A stretch of 64,000 nt of DNA. It comes from Dietzia cinnamea NBRC 102147. GTDB taxonomy: Bacteria; Actinomycetota; Actinomycetes; Mycobacteriales; Mycobacteriaceae. Below, one piece after another: positions 16,068 through 27,294 of the stretch. The translations under genes were made by a program, and so were the position numbers. Location: the NCBI RefSeq assembly GCF_001571065.1, contig NZ_BCSW01000009.1, positions 1 to 64,000 on the forward strand, in the 5' to 3' direction. Numbering within the stretch: the stretch's first letter is position 1; the number at the start of each line of letters is the position of its first letter. The notes beneath the pieces are model-generated. The model ran no database searches, was not told the origin of the DNA, and worked only from the letters and a program-made list of their open reading frames with translations.

Positions 16068-17905
16068 CCGGGTCCACCCCACCGGCGCCGCGCCGCGTCG
16101 GCCCTGAGTCGACGGTGCCCCCGCTCCGCGTCGGCAACATGTCCGGGTTCTACGGCGACCGCATCTCCGCGATGCGCGAGATGCTCGAGGGCGGCGAGCT
16201 CGACGTCCTCACCGGCGACTACCTGGCCGAGCTGACCATGCTCATCCTGGGCCGGGACCGGCTGAAGAGCGCCGAGCTCGGCTACGCCAAGACGTTCCTC
16301 CGCCAGCTCGAGGACTGCCTCGGGCTCGCGCTCGAGAAGAACGTGAAGATCGTCGCCAACGCGGGCGGCCTCAACCCGGCCGGACTGGCCGACGCGATCC
16401 GCGAGCTGGGTACGCGCCTCGGACTGTCGCCGGTCGTCGCGCACGTCGAGGGCGACGACCTCATGTCCAGAGTCTCTGACCTCGACATCCCGGCCGACGC
16501 CGGCGTCCCCGTCACCGCCAACGCCTACCTCGGTGCGTTCGGCATCGCGCGCTGCCTGGACGCGGGCGCGGACATCGTCGTCACCGGTCGCGTCACCGAC
16601 GCCTCTGTCATCGTCGGGCCGGCCATCAGCCACTTCGGCTGGGGCCGCGACGACCTCGACGCGCTCGCCGGCGCCACGGCCGCCGGTCACGTCATCGAGT
16701 GCGGCACCCAGGCCACCGGCGGCAACTACGCGTTCTTCGACCGCGGCGAGATCGCCGACCTCACCCGACCGGGGTTCCCCATCGCCGAGATCTCCGCCGA
16801 CGGCACCTCGATCATCACCAAGCACGCCGACACGGGCGGCGCCGTGACCGTCGGCACCGTCACCTCCCAGTTGCTGTACGAGGTCACCGGCGCGCGGTAC
16901 GGCGGCCCCGACGTCGTCACCCGCCTGGACACCGCCGTGGTGGAGCAGGAGGGCACCGACCGCGTCCGCATCTCCGGAGTCCTCGGCGAGCCCGCCCCGC
17001 CCACCACCAAGGTGTCGGTCACGTGCCTCGGCGGATTCCGCAACGAGGTCACGTTCCTGCTCACCGGCCTCGACATCTCCGACAAGGCCGCCCTGGTCGA
17101 GCGGCAGTTCCGCGCGGGCCTCGAGCGGGAACCCGCCCAGCTCGACTTCCGTCTGCACCGGACCGACCACCCCGACGCCGACACCCAGGCCGCCGCGACG
17201 GCCATGCTGACCATCGTCGCCTGGGATGCGGACCCCGACGTTGTGGGCCGGGCGTTCTCCGACGCCGCCGTCGCGATGACGCTGTCCAGCTACCCCGGGG
17301 CCACCCCGAGCGGACCGCCCGGCCGCGGCGGACCGTACGGCGTCTACATCCCCGCCTACCTCCCGCAGACCGAGGTGCCGCACGTGGCCGTGCTCCCCGA
17401 CGGCACCCGCGTCGACATCGAACCGCCGCAGCGGACGCAGGAGATGGGCGACGGCCACACCTCTGACGGGCTCGGCGCCGACGGGGCCCCGCTCGACGCC
17501 TACGTCCCGCCCTCCGGCCCGGTCCGCCGTCGCCCTCTCGGCGACGTTCTCGGCGCCCGCTCGGGGGACAAGGGCGGTACGGCGAACATCGGGCTGTGGG
17601 CCGGTGACGAGGAGGCCTACCGCTGGATGCTGGCCACGCTCACCGTCGACGAAGTCCGCCGCCTGCTGCCCGAGGCCGCCGACTTGCCGATCGAGCGCTA
17701 CGAGCTGCCGCGCCTGCACGCGGTGAACTTCGTCATCGACGGTCTTCTCGGCAAGGGCGTCGCCCACGGCTACCGCTGGGACCCGCAGGCCAAGGGGCTG
17801 GCCGAGTGGCTGCGCTCCCGACACGTCGACATCCCCGACTCCCTCACCGCCCCCGTGCCCACCACCGCCGATGCCGCCCGCGCGGCCGCCGAGGAGAACG
17901 CGTGA
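16064..17905 (+). CDS. AtuA-family (DUF1446) protein, full length
   Basis: 613 residues, the expected length. Conserved blocks in order are RVGNMSGFYGDR, LAELTMLILGRD, KIVANAGGLNPAGLA, ANAYLGAFGIARCLDAGADIVVTGRVTDAS, GGNYAFFDRGEI, TCLGGFRNEVTF, and a C-terminal GARSGDKGGTANIG of the smaller AtuA-like domain. In Pseudomonas, AtuA is needed for growth on citronellol and geraniol, alongside geranyl-CoA carboxylase. From memory the M. tuberculosis equivalent is Rv0976c, which lies next to fadE13-accD2-accA2-fadE12-echA7, the same order as here. It overlaps the genes on both sides by four bases (ATGA and GTGA), so translation is coupled. Confidence 0.88.
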   Translation: MTGSTPPAPRRVGPESTVPPLRVGNMSGFYGDRISAMREMLEGGELDVLTGDYLAELTMLILGRDRLKSAELGYAKTFLRQLEDCLGLALEKNVKIVANAGGLNPAGLADAIRELGTRLGLSPVVAHVEGDDLMSRVSDLDIPADAGVPVTANAYLGAFGIARCLDAGADIVVTGRVTDASVIVGPAISHFGWGRDDLDALAGATAAGHVIECGTQATGGNYAFFDRGEIADLTRPGFPIAEISADGTSIITKHADTGGAVTVGTVTSQLLYEVTGARYGGPDVVTRLDTAVVEQEGTDRVRISGVLGEPAPPTTKVSVTCLGGFRNEVTFLLTGLDISDKAALVERQFRAGLEREPAQLDFRLHRTDHPDADTQAAATAMLTIVAWDADPDVVGRAFSDAAVAMTLSSYPGATPSGPPGRGGPYGVYIPAYLPQTEVPHVAVLPDGTRVDIEPPQRTQEMGDGHTSDGLGADGAPLDAYVPPSGPVRRRPLGDVLGARSGDKGGTANIGLWAGDEEAYRWMLATLTVDEVRRLLPEAADLPIERYELPRLHAVNFVIDGLLGKGVAHGYRWDPQAKGLAEWLRSRHVDIPDSLTAPVPTTADAARAAAEENA

Positions 17906-19104
17906 CCATCCCACGCAGTACAGCCCCCACCATCCCACCGCACGTCCCCGGGGACCCCTGGTACACCGACGAACGTCTCGCCCTGCGCGAGACCACGACT
18001 CGCTTCGCCGAGCGTGAGATCCTGCCGCACCAGGATGAGTGGGAGGCCGCTGGAGCGATCCCCCGCGACCTGCACCGCGCGGCCGGGGAGCTCGGCCTGC
18101 TCGGCGTGTCGTTCCCGGAGGAAGTCGGCGGCGGCGGGGGAGACATGCGCGACTCGGTCATCGTGTGCGAGGCCCTCCACGAGGCCGGCGTGTCCGGCGG
18201 GGTCTTCGCCTCCCTGTTCACCTGCGGCATCGCCACCCCGCACCTCGCCCAGTCCGGACGCCCCGATCAGATCGACCGGTGGGTCCGCCCCACCCTGGCC
18301 GGCGAGATGATCGGCTCCCTGGCCATCACCGAGCCCGGCGGCGGGTCGGACGTCGGGCACCTGACCACCGCCGCGCGCCGGGACGGCGACCACTTCGTGG
18401 TCAACGGGGCCAAGACGTACATCACCTCCGGTACCCGCGCCGACTTCGTCGTCACCGCGGTCCGCACCGGCGGCGAGGACCTACCCGGGGCGTCCGGCGT
18501 CAGCCTCCTGGTCATCCCCACCGACACCCCGGGATTCCACCGATCGGCCCCGCTGGAAAAGCTGGGCTGGCGCGCCTCCGACACCGCGGAGATGACCTTC
18601 GCCGACTGCCGGGTGCCGGTCGAGAACCTCGTCGGCGAGGTGAACGAGGGGTTCGCCCAGATCGCCATCGGCTTCGTGGGCGAGCGGATCGCGCTGGCCG
18701 CCCAGGGCTACTCCCACGCCCAGCGCTGCCTCGACCTCACCCTGGCCTGGGTCCGCGAACGCGAGACTTTCGGCCGCCCGCTGCTGTCGCGCCAGGCCGT
18801 GCAGAACACGGTCACCGAGATGGCCCGTCGTGTCGACGTGGCCCGCACCTACACGCACCGGTGCGCCGACCTCGCCGTCGCCGGGCACGACGCCATCGCC
18901 GAGGTCTGCTTCGCCAAGAACACCGCCGTCGAGTGCGCCGAATGGGTCGCGGGCCAGGCGGTGCAGCTCTTCGGAGGGTTCGGCTTCATGGCCGAGTCCG
19001 AGGTGAGCCGCCAGTACCGCGACGTCCGACTCCTCGGCATCGGCGGCGGCACCACCGAGATCCTCACCACCCTCGCCGGACGACGTTTGGGGTACACGGC
19101 ATGA
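17902..19104 (+). CDS. Acyl-CoA dehydrogenase (FadE13-like)
   Basis: 400 residues with the full three-domain fold: helical N-terminus, beta domain with GSLAITEPGGGSDVGHL contacting FAD, and C-terminal helices ending in QLFGGFGFMAESEVSRQYRDVRLLGIGGGTTEIL. It would introduce an alpha,beta double bond into a branched acyl-CoA and pass electrons to ETF. GTG at 17902 overlaps the AtuA stop, and its own stop overlaps the ATG of the carboxylase beta gene. The order AtuA-dehydrogenase-carboxylase matches the Rv0976c-Rv0974c arrangement. Substrate is not determined; a citronellyl- or isovaleryl-type chain fits the pathway. Confidence 0.9.
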   Translation: MTIPRSTAPTIPPHVPGDPWYTDERLALRETTTRFAEREILPHQDEWEAAGAIPRDLHRAAGELGLLGVSFPEEVGGGGGDMRDSVIVCEALHEAGVSGGVFASLFTCGIATPHLAQSGRPDQIDRWVRPTLAGEMIGSLAITEPGGGSDVGHLTTAARRDGDHFVVNGAKTYITSGTRADFVVTAVRTGGEDLPGASGVSLLVIPTDTPGFHRSAPLEKLGWRASDTAEMTFADCRVPVENLVGEVNEGFAQIAIGFVGERIALAAQGYSHAQRCLDLTLAWVRERETFGRPLLSRQAVQNTVTEMARRVDVARTYTHRCADLAVAGHDAIAEVCFAKNTAVECAEWVAGQAVQLFGGFGFMAESEVSRQYRDVRLLGIGGGTTEILTTLAGRRLGYTA

Positions 19105-20699
19105 CCATCCTGCGGTCCACACTGGACACCACTAGCGCCGAGTTCGGCGCAGCGAGAGAGGCGATGGAGGGCAAGCTGGACCAGCTCGCCACCGACCTCG
19201 AGCCGGCACTGGCCGGTGGCGGCGAGCGCAAGGTCGCCCGCCACCGCGAGCGCGGCAAGTTCACCGCCCGCGAGCGGATCGACATGATCCTCGACCGCGA
19301 GTCGCCCTTCCTCGAACTGTGCGCGCTCGCCGCGTGGGGCTCGGACTTCCAGACCGGCGCCTCCGTGGTCGCCGGCATCGGGGTGGTCTCCGGCGTCGAA
19401 TGCCTGCTCATCGCCAACGACCCCACGGTCAAGGGCGGCACCTCCAACCCCTGGACCCTACGCAAGATCCTCCGACTCAACGACGTCGCCATGAAGAACC
19501 GGCTCCCGGTCATCAGCCTCGTCGAGTCCGGCGGCGCCGACCTGCCCACGCAGAAGGAGGTCTTCGTCCCGGGCGGCGGCCTGTTCCGTGACCTCACCCG
19601 GCTGTCCAAGGCCGGCATCCCCTCCATCGCCGTCGTGTACGGCAACTCCACCGCCGGCGGCGCCTACGTGCCCGGCATGAGCGACCACGTCGTCATGATC
19701 GAGGAACGGTCCAAGGTCTTCCTGGCCGGCCCTCCGCTGGTCAAGGCCGCGACCGGGGAGATCGCCGACGAGGAGACTCTCGGTGGCGCCGACATGCACG
19801 CTCGGGTCTCCGGGCTCGCCGACCACCTCGCCGTCGACGAGTCCGACGCCGCGCGCATCACCCGCGGCATCGTCCGCCGCCTCAACTGGACCAAGGCCGG
19901 GCGCGCACCGCGCGCCGACGTGGTCGAGCCGCTCTACGACGCCGACGAGCTCCTGGGCATCGTGCCCGACGACCTCAAGATCCCCTTCGACCCGCGCGAG
20001 ATCATCGCCCGCATCGTGGACGGCTCGGACTTCGACGAGTTCAAGCCCCTCTACGGCGCGAGCGTGTGCACCGGGTGGGCCGAGATCCACGGCTACCCGA
20101 TCGGCATCATCGCCAACGCCCGCGGCGTGCTCTTCAGCGAGGAGGCCCAGAAGGCCACGCAGTTCATCGAACTGGCCAACCGCTACGACACCCCGCTGCT
20201 GTTCATGCACAACACCACGGGCTACATGGTCGGCTCGGAGTACGAGCGCGGCGGCATCATCAAGCACGGCGCCATGATGATCAACGCGGTCTCCAACTCC
20301 GAGGTCCCGCACCTGTCTCTCATCACGGCCGCGTCCTACGGCGCCGGCCACTACGGGATGTGCGGCCGCGCCTTCGACCCGCGGTTCCTCTACTCCTGGC
20401 CCAGCGCCAAGTCCGCGGTGATGGGCGGCCAGCAGCTCGCCGACGTCGTCACCTCGGTGGCGGCCGCCGCGTCGGCCGCCCGTGGAGAGGAGATGGACCC
20501 CGAGACCATCGAGGGGCTCAAGGCGGCGATCGCCGACCAGATCGAGTCCGAGTCGTTGCCGGCGTTCCTGTCCGGGATGCTCTACGACGACGGCGTCATC
20601 GACCCCCGAGACACCCGGACGGTGCTGGGCCTCAGCCTGTCCGCGATCCACTCCGGAGAGGTCGCCGGAACCGACCGCTTCGGCGTCTTCCGGATGTGA
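19101..20699 (+). CDS. Acyl-CoA carboxylase carboxyltransferase (beta) subunit, AccD2/AtuC/MccB-like
   Basis: 532 residues with both crotonase-like halves of the carboxyltransferase. The N-terminal half has TVKGGTSNPWTLRKILR, LVESGGADLPTQKEVF and GNSTAGGAYVPGMSD. The C-terminal half has GIIANARGVLFSEEAQKATQFIELANRYDTPLLFMHNTTGYMVG and SAKSAVMGGQQLADV. It transfers carboxyl from biotin to the gamma-carbon of a 3-methyl-branched enoyl-CoA; MCC and geranyl-CoA carboxylase are the closest functional types, and the two cannot be told apart here without alignment. It is coupled to the upstream dehydrogenase and followed 11 bases later by the alpha subunit. From memory it corresponds to accD2 (Rv0974c). 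Confidence 0.9.
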   Translation: MTILRSTLDTTSAEFGAAREAMEGKLDQLATDLEPALAGGGERKVARHRERGKFTARERIDMILDRESPFLELCALAAWGSDFQTGASVVAGIGVVSGVECLLIANDPTVKGGTSNPWTLRKILRLNDVAMKNRLPVISLVESGGADLPTQKEVFVPGGGLFRDLTRLSKAGIPSIAVVYGNSTAGGAYVPGMSDHVVMIEERSKVFLAGPPLVKAATGEIADEETLGGADMHARVSGLADHLAVDESDAARITRGIVRRLNWTKAGRAPRADVVEPLYDADELLGIVPDDLKIPFDPREIIARIVDGSDFDEFKPLYGASVCTGWAEIHGYPIGIIANARGVLFSEEAQKATQFIELANRYDTPLLFMHNTTGYMVGSEYERGGIIKHGAMMINAVSNSEVPHLSLITAASYGAGHYGMCGRAFDPRFLYSWPSAKSAVMGGQQLADVVTSVAAAASAARGEEMDPETIEGLKAAIADQIESESLPAFLSGMLYDDGVIDPRDTRTVLGLSLSAIHSGEVAGTDRFGVFRM

Positions 20700-20710
20700 G
20701 GAACGAGACC

Positions 20711-22780
<2,070 letters not shown>

Positions 22781-22785
22781 CCACG

Positions 22786-23967
22786 ATGACCGACATCTCC
22801 CAGATCCCCAATCCCGTGATCGACACCGACGAGCAGGCCCAGCTCCGCAAGGTGGCCTATGACCTGGGCTCGCGCTACGGGCTCGAATACATGCGATCGA
22901 AGTCCGACGCGGGGGAGACCACCGACGAGTTGTGGACCGAGGCCGGCAGGCTCGGCCTGCTCGGCGTGAACCTGCCCGAGGAGTACGGCGGAGGCGGTGC
23001 CGGCATGACCGAGCTCGCGATCGTCGAGGAGGAGCTCTCCGCCGCCGGCGCCGGGCTGCTCATGATGGTCGTCTCGCCCGCCATCAACGGCACCATCATC
23101 TCTCGCTTCGGCACGGAGGAGCAGAAAAAGCGCTGGCTGCCCGGCATCGCGTCGGGCGAGACCATCACGTCGTTCGCGATCACCGAACCCGACGCCGGCT
23201 CCAACTCACACGCCATCACCACCACCGCCCGCCGCGACGGCGCGGACTTCCTCATCAGCGGTCAGAAGACCTACATCTCCGGCGTCGACCAGGCCGATGC
23301 CATCCTCGTCGTGGCCCGGCTCGAGGGCTCCGCCTCGGGCCGACTCGAGCCGGCGCTGTTCATGGTCCCCACGGACGCGCCCGGGCTGGAGAAGACCCAC
23401 ATCCCCACGGAGGTGCGTACGCCGGAGCGGCAGTTCCAGCTGTACTTCGACGACGTCCGCGTACCCGCCGAGGCGCTCATCGGCGACGGCGACACCGCCC
23501 TGCTCATGCTGTTCGCGGGCCTCAACCCCGAGCGCATCATGGCCTCCGGCATGGCGTGCGGCACCGCTCGCTTCGCCCTGGACCGGGCCACGAAGTACGC
23601 CAACGAGCGGGCGGTGTGGAAGACCCCCATCGGCGCGCACCAGGGCGTCGCCCACCCGCTCGCGCAGTGCAAGATCGAGCTCGAACTCGCGCGGCTGATG
23701 ATGCGCAAGGCAGCCGCCCTGGTCGACGCCGGCCGCGACGACCTCGCCGGGGAGGCCGCGAACATGGCCAAGTACGCCTCCGGCGAGGTCTCGGCCCACT
23801 CGGTCGACCAGGCCATCCAGACCCTCGGCGGCAACGGACTGTCGGTCGAGTACGGCCTGGCGGGGATGCTCGCCGCGTCCCGGCTGCCCCGGATCGCGCC
23901 CGTCAGCCGGGAGATGATCCTCAACTACGTCGCCCAGCATTCGCTCGGGCTGCCGAAGAGCTACTGA
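22786..23967 (+). CDS. Acyl-CoA dehydrogenase (FadE12-like)
   Basis: 393 residues. TSFAITEPDAGSNSHAITTTA is the FAD-contacting strand, GQKTYISGVDQADAILVVAR follows, and LGGNGLSVEYGLAGMLAASRLPRIAPVSREMILNYV closes the C-terminal helical domain. The family oxidises acyl-CoA thioesters with ETF as acceptor. It is the second dehydrogenase of the operon, so the pathway may need two rounds of desaturation or two chain lengths. The ATG lies five bases after the alpha-subunit stop. From memory it matches fadE12 (Rv0972c) by position. Confidence 0.9.
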   Translation: MTDISQIPNPVIDTDEQAQLRKVAYDLGSRYGLEYMRSKSDAGETTDELWTEAGRLGLLGVNLPEEYGGGGAGMTELAIVEEELSAAGAGLLMMVVSPAINGTIISRFGTEEQKKRWLPGIASGETITSFAITEPDAGSNSHAITTTARRDGADFLISGQKTYISGVDQADAILVVARLEGSASGRLEPALFMVPTDAPGLEKTHIPTEVRTPERQFQLYFDDVRVPAEALIGDGDTALLMLFAGLNPERIMASGMACGTARFALDRATKYANERAVWKTPIGAHQGVAHPLAQCKIELELARLMMRKAAALVDAGRDDLAGEAANMAKYASGEVSAHSVDQAIQTLGGNGLSVEYGLAGMLAASRLPRIAPVSREMILNYVAQHSLGLPKSY

Positions 23968-23977
23968 GGGGCGTGAC

Positions 23978-24847
23978 ATGAGTGACCAGGCGATGAGTCA
24001 TCAGGCCCGGAGTGATCAGGCCCGAAGTGATCAGGCCCGGAGTGATCGGGCCGGGGGCGACCGGATGCTGGTGCGCTACGAGGTCTCCGGCGGTGCCGCC
24101 CGCCTCACCCTCGACTCGCAACACAACCGGAACGCCATCTCCACGGCTCTCGTCGAGCAACTCCACGCCGCGCTCGAACGCGCGGCCGGCGAGGACGCCG
24201 CGCGGGTGGTCGTGCTCGGGCACGCGGGCGGCACGTTCTGCGCCGGGGCGGACCTCTCGGAGGCCTCGGCCGCCGCTCCGGAGAGCAGTCCGCAGGAGCA
24301 GGCGGCCGAGCGGACCCGGATCTTCCTGGGCCTGCTGCGGGCGATCGTGTCCCATCCCAAACCCGTGATCGCGGCCGTCGACGGTCATGTCCGTGCGGGC
24401 GGGATGGGGCTGGTGGCGGCATGCGACTTCGCGCTGGCCGGCCCGGCTTCGACGTTCGCACTGACCGAGGTCCGCCTCGGCCTCGCCGCGGCCATGATCT
24501 CGGTACCGCTGGCCGCGCGCGTGAACTCGCGTGACCTCACCCGGGCACTGCTGACGGGGGAGAAGTTCGATGCCGCCCACGCGCGTTCCATCGGTCTGCT
24601 CTCCGAGGCGGTCGACGATCTCGACGCCGCCGTCGCCGAGCTCGTCGCGGCGTTCGGGCCCTGCTCCCCACAAGGCCTCGAGGAGAACAAGGCCCTGCTC
24701 AGCGCACCGTTGCTCGCCGAGCTGGATGCACGGGGCGAGGACCTGGCGGGCGTCACGGCCCGCCTGTTCGGCACCCCCGAGGTCGCCGAGGGGATGACGG
24801 CGTTCCTGGAACGCAGACGGCCCTCCTGGGAGGCGGAGTCGGAGTAG
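23978..24847 (+). CDS. Enoyl-CoA hydratase/isomerase family (EchA7-like)
   Basis: 289 residues with the crotonase fold: RLTLDSQHNRNAIS, oxyanion loop GGTFCAGADLSE, VDGHVRAGGMGLVAACDFALA, and TEVRLGLAAAMIS bearing the expected general-base Glu. It would hydrate the carboxylated enoyl-CoA made by the carboxylase. The start at 23978 has GAGGGG a good distance upstream, but it adds about 29 residues of five-residue repeats (SDQAR) before the normal family start; ATG at 24065 is the alternative. It is the last gene of the operon, and matches echA7 (Rv0971c) by position. Confidence 0.85.
   Translation: MSDQAMSHQARSDQARSDQARSDRAGGDRMLVRYEVSGGAARLTLDSQHNRNAISTALVEQLHAALERAAGEDAARVVVLGHAGGTFCAGADLSEASAAAPESSPQEQAAERTRIFLGLLRAIVSHPKPVIAAVDGHVRAGGMGLVAACDFALAGPASTFALTEVRLGLAAAMISVPLAARVNSRDLTRALLTGEKFDAAHARSIGLLSEAVDDLDAAVAELVAAFGPCSPQGLEENKALLSAPLLAELDARGEDLAGVTARLFGTPEVAEGMTAFLERRRPSWEAESE
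23981..24055. repeat. Five 15-bp tandem repeats
   Basis: Five in-frame 15-base units with consensus AGTGATCAGGCCCGG run end to end at the 5' end of the hydratase gene and encode SDQAR-type pentapeptides. The third and fourth units differ by one base. Confidence 0.85.
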
Positions 24848-24854
24848 GTTGAAC

Positions 24855-24870
24855 TGTGACACTGGTCACG
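24855..24870. promoter_or_regulatory. Candidate CRP/GlxR operator
   Basis: TGTGA-CACTGG-TCACG: nine of ten half-site positions match the consensus. It is eight bases after the hydratase stop, 56 bases before the alcohol dehydrogenase ATG, and overlaps a longer palindrome. Confidence 0.5.
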
Positions 24871-24879
24871 TGACTAGTG
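24860..24879. promoter_or_regulatory. 20-bp near-perfect palindrome, likely TetR operator
   Basis: CACTGGTCACGTGACTAGTG has 18 of 20 bases in symmetry, with a perfect GTCACGTGAC core. It lies just upstream of the alcohol dehydrogenase-TetR gene pair, the usual place for an autoregulatory TetR site. Confidence 0.55.
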
Positions 24880-24926
24880 CCACGTCACTCTTTCTCACTC
24901 ACCCTTTCTCTTCTGAGGAGGCGCGA

Positions 24927-26060
24927 ATGCGCACCAAGGCCGCCATCATCCGGGAGCCGAAGCAGGACGGCTGGGAGATCGTCGACGTCGACATCGACGA
25001 TCCCCAAGCCGGGGAGGTCCAGATCAGGCTGGCAGCGTCAGGTCTCTGCCACTCCGACGAGCACCTGCTCACGGGGGACCTGCAGTTCGAGTCGTATCCG
25101 ATCATGGGCGGTCACGAAGGTGCCGGTGTGATCACCAAGGTGGGGGAGGGGGTGATCGGACTCGAGGAGGGCGATCACGTGGTCCTGGCCTTCATCCCCG
25201 CCTGCGGTACCTGTCCGCCCTGTTCCGAAGGCCTGCAGAACCTCTGTGACAACGGCGCCGGCCTGCTCAGCGGGCGGGCCATCAGCGACGGCGGGTACCG
25301 GGTCCACACGGCCGACGGAACCGATGTCGCCACGATGTGTGTCCTCGGCACGTTCGCGCCCCACGTCACCGTGCACCAGTCGTCGGTCATCAAAATCGAG
25401 AAGGACATCCCCCTGGACAAGGCTGCCCTGCTCGGGTGCGGCGTGTGCACGGGCTGGGGATCGGCCACGGAGATCGGCGGCGCCAAGGAGGGCGACATCG
25501 TCGTCGTCGTCGGCGTGGGCGGCATCGGCGTCAACTCCGTGCAGGGCGCGGCGGCCGCCGGAGCGCGCGCCATCGTCGCGGTCGACCCCGTCGAGTTCAA
25601 GCGTGAGAAGGCCGTGGAATTCGGCGCGACCCACACCTGTGCCTCGATGGACGAGGCGATGGGGCTGGTGGGGGAGATCAGCTGGGGCCGGATGGCCGAC
25701 CTCGTCATCCTCACCATGGGCGTTGTCGAGGGCAAGGATCTGCTCCCGGGGCTGCTGCTCACCGGCAAGGGGCGACGGTGCGTGGTGGTGGGGCTCGGCG
25801 ACATGAACGCGGTCGACGCCCAGATCTCAATACTTGACCTGGCGATGCAGCAGAAGACCCTGCAGGGGGCCATCTTCGGCGGCACCGGCCCGCGCAAGCA
25901 GATCCCGCACCTGCTGCACCAGTACCGGGCGGGCAACCTCAAACTCGACGAACTCATCACCAAGACGTACCGGCTCGAGGAGATCAACCAGGGTTACCAG
26001 GACATGCGCGACGGCAAGAATCTTCGCGGTGTGATCATCTACGACGAGCAGGACTGGTAA
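24927..26060 (+). CDS. NDMA-dependent-type zinc alcohol dehydrogenase
   Basis: 377 residues, MDR superfamily. Catalytic zinc ligands are Cys41 (GLCHSDEH) and His63-Glu64 (GGHEGAG); structural zinc Cys residues are 93, 96, 99 and 107. GVGGIGVNSVQGAAAAGARAIVAVD is the NAD fold with the acidic residue that favours NAD. Closest families are actinobacterial alcohol dehydrogenases that keep the nicotinamide bound and pass electrons to a carrier (mycofactocin or NDMA in vitro). It would oxidise a primary alcohol to the aldehyde, feeding the acyl-CoA cluster. AGGAGG lies upstream. The TetR gene follows 11 bases after its stop, so the two are co-transcribed. Confidence 0.88.
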   Translation: MRTKAAIIREPKQDGWEIVDVDIDDPQAGEVQIRLAASGLCHSDEHLLTGDLQFESYPIMGGHEGAGVITKVGEGVIGLEEGDHVVLAFIPACGTCPPCSEGLQNLCDNGAGLLSGRAISDGGYRVHTADGTDVATMCVLGTFAPHVTVHQSSVIKIEKDIPLDKAALLGCGVCTGWGSATEIGGAKEGDIVVVVGVGGIGVNSVQGAAAAGARAIVAVDPVEFKREKAVEFGATHTCASMDEAMGLVGEISWGRMADLVILTMGVVEGKDLLPGLLLTGKGRRCVVVGLGDMNAVDAQISILDLAMQQKTLQGAIFGGTGPRKQIPHLLHQYRAGNLKLDELITKTYRLEEINQGYQDMRDGKNLRGVIIYDEQDW

Positions 26061-26071
26061 TAGGAGGACGC

Positions 26072-26722
26072 ATGACGGCACCAGAGCAGCGCGTGCCCAA
26101 GCAGGACCGCAGCCGCATCACGCGGGAGCGACTGCTCGGTGCCTCCATCGACCTCCTCGCCACCCAGGGGTGGGCGGCGACCACCGTCGGAGCGGTGGCC
26201 GCCGCCGCCGGCGTCTCACGGGGCGCCGCCCAGCACCACTTCCCGACCCGCGAGGACCTCATCACGGCCGCGCTCGGTCACATGATCGAGCAGCGCATTT
26301 CCGACGTCCGACGGGGCGGGCTCGATCTGCCCGAGCCCGGGCCCGAGCGGACCGTCGCCGTGGTGGGGTTCATCGTTCAGCACTACACCTCGAACCTGTT
26401 CAAAGCCGCCCTGCACGTGTGGACCGCCGCGGCGAGCGATCCGGCGCTCCGTGACCGGGTCCTGCCCCTCGAGAACCACATGTCACGCGAGGTGCTGGCC
26501 ATCGCCGCGGCGGCACTCGGTCGGGACGCCGCCGACGTCCGCGTGCGACGCGGGCTCCAGACCACCCTCGACCTCGCCCGCGGGCTCGGCCTCGCCGACG
26601 TCCTCTCGGACGACTCCGAGCGGCGTGAGAAGATTGTGCGGTTCTGGGCGCAAACCCTCGACGGCGTCCTCGAGGAGACCCCCGAGTCGCCGTCCGGGGA
26701 TGTCGCGAACGCCTCATTTTGA
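26072..26722 (+). CDS. TetR family transcriptional regulator
   Basis: 216 residues. RERLLGASIDLLATQGWAATTVGAVAAAAGVSRGAAQHHFPTREDLI is a textbook TetR helix-turn-helix (about residues 18-64); the rest is an alpha-helical ligand domain without recognisable specificity. It follows the alcohol dehydrogenase by 11 bases. The palindrome at 24860 is its most likely target, giving autoregulated control of the ADH-TetR unit and perhaps, at 15197, of the main catabolic operon. Its stop codon overlaps the -35 region of the ribosomal str operon. Confidence 0.88.
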   Translation: MTAPEQRVPKQDRSRITRERLLGASIDLLATQGWAATTVGAVAAAAGVSRGAAQHHFPTREDLITAALGHMIEQRISDVRRGGLDLPEPGPERTVAVVGFIVQHYTSNLFKAALHVWTAAASDPALRDRVLPLENHMSREVLAIAAAALGRDAADVRVRRGLQTTLDLARGLGLADVLSDDSERREKIVRFWAQTLDGVLEETPESPSGDVANASF

Positions 26723-26748
26723 CCGTCACTCCTCCGGGCGGTTAGGCT
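26719..26748 (+). promoter_or_regulatory. str operon promoter (TTGACC-N18-TAGGCT)
   Basis: -35 TTGACC (26719-26724) and -10 TAGGCT (26743-26748) with an 18-base spacer, giving a transcript start near 26755 and a leader of about 170 bases before rpsL. The -35 overlaps the TetR stop codon. The same spacing and -10 recur before infA. Confidence 0.6.
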
Positions 26749-26922
26749 TGACCATCGTGCTCGCAGTATGCGAGCTGGAGGATCGTGCCCTGTAGGCCAG
26801 CGAGAGCGGCTGACGAGGTCGCCCGTGCGCGGCGACAGGTGCGCGAGAGTCCGGATACGAGCCATGTCCCAGAGACCGGTGGTCGCCCTCGACGGAGGCC
26901 GCCAGCTAGAGAAAGTCGGTTC

Positions 26923-27294
26923 ATGCCAACCATCAACCAGCTGGTCCGCAAGGGCCGCCAGGACAAGAAGTCGGCGACGTCGACGGCTGCCCTCAAGGGT
27001 TCGCCTCAGCGTCGCGGCGTGTGCACCCGCGTGTACACCACGACCCCCAAGAAGCCGAACTCCGCGCTCCGTAAGGTCGCCCGTGTGCGCCTGACCAGCG
27101 GCGTCGAGGTCTCCGCCTACATCCCCGGCGAGGGCCACAACCTGCAGGAGCACTCGATGGTGCTCGTGCGCGGCGGTCGTGTGAAGGACCTCCCGGGTGT
27201 CCGTTACAAGATCATCCGCGGCTCGCTCGACACCCAGGGTGTGAAGGACCGCAAGCAGGCCCGCTCCCGCTACGGCGCCAAGAAGGAGAAGTAA
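26923..27294 (+). CDS. rpsL: 30S ribosomal protein S12
   Basis: 123 residues, near-universal sequence: [11 protein letters not shown] start, [13 protein letters not shown] and [13 protein letters not shown]. The two Lys residues whose mutation gives streptomycin resistance (in TPKKPNS and RVKDLPG) are wild type. It sits at the decoding centre of the small subunit. It is the first gene of the str operon, with a long untranslated leader. The TAA stop overlaps the rpsG ATG (TAATG), so the two are coupled. Confidence 0.98.
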   Translation: MPTINQLVRKGRQDKKSATSTAALKGSPQRRGVCTRVYTTTPKKPNSALRKVARVRLTSGVEVSAYIPGEGHNLQEHSMVLVRGGRVKDLPGVRYKIIRGSLDTQGVKDRKQARSRYGAKKEK

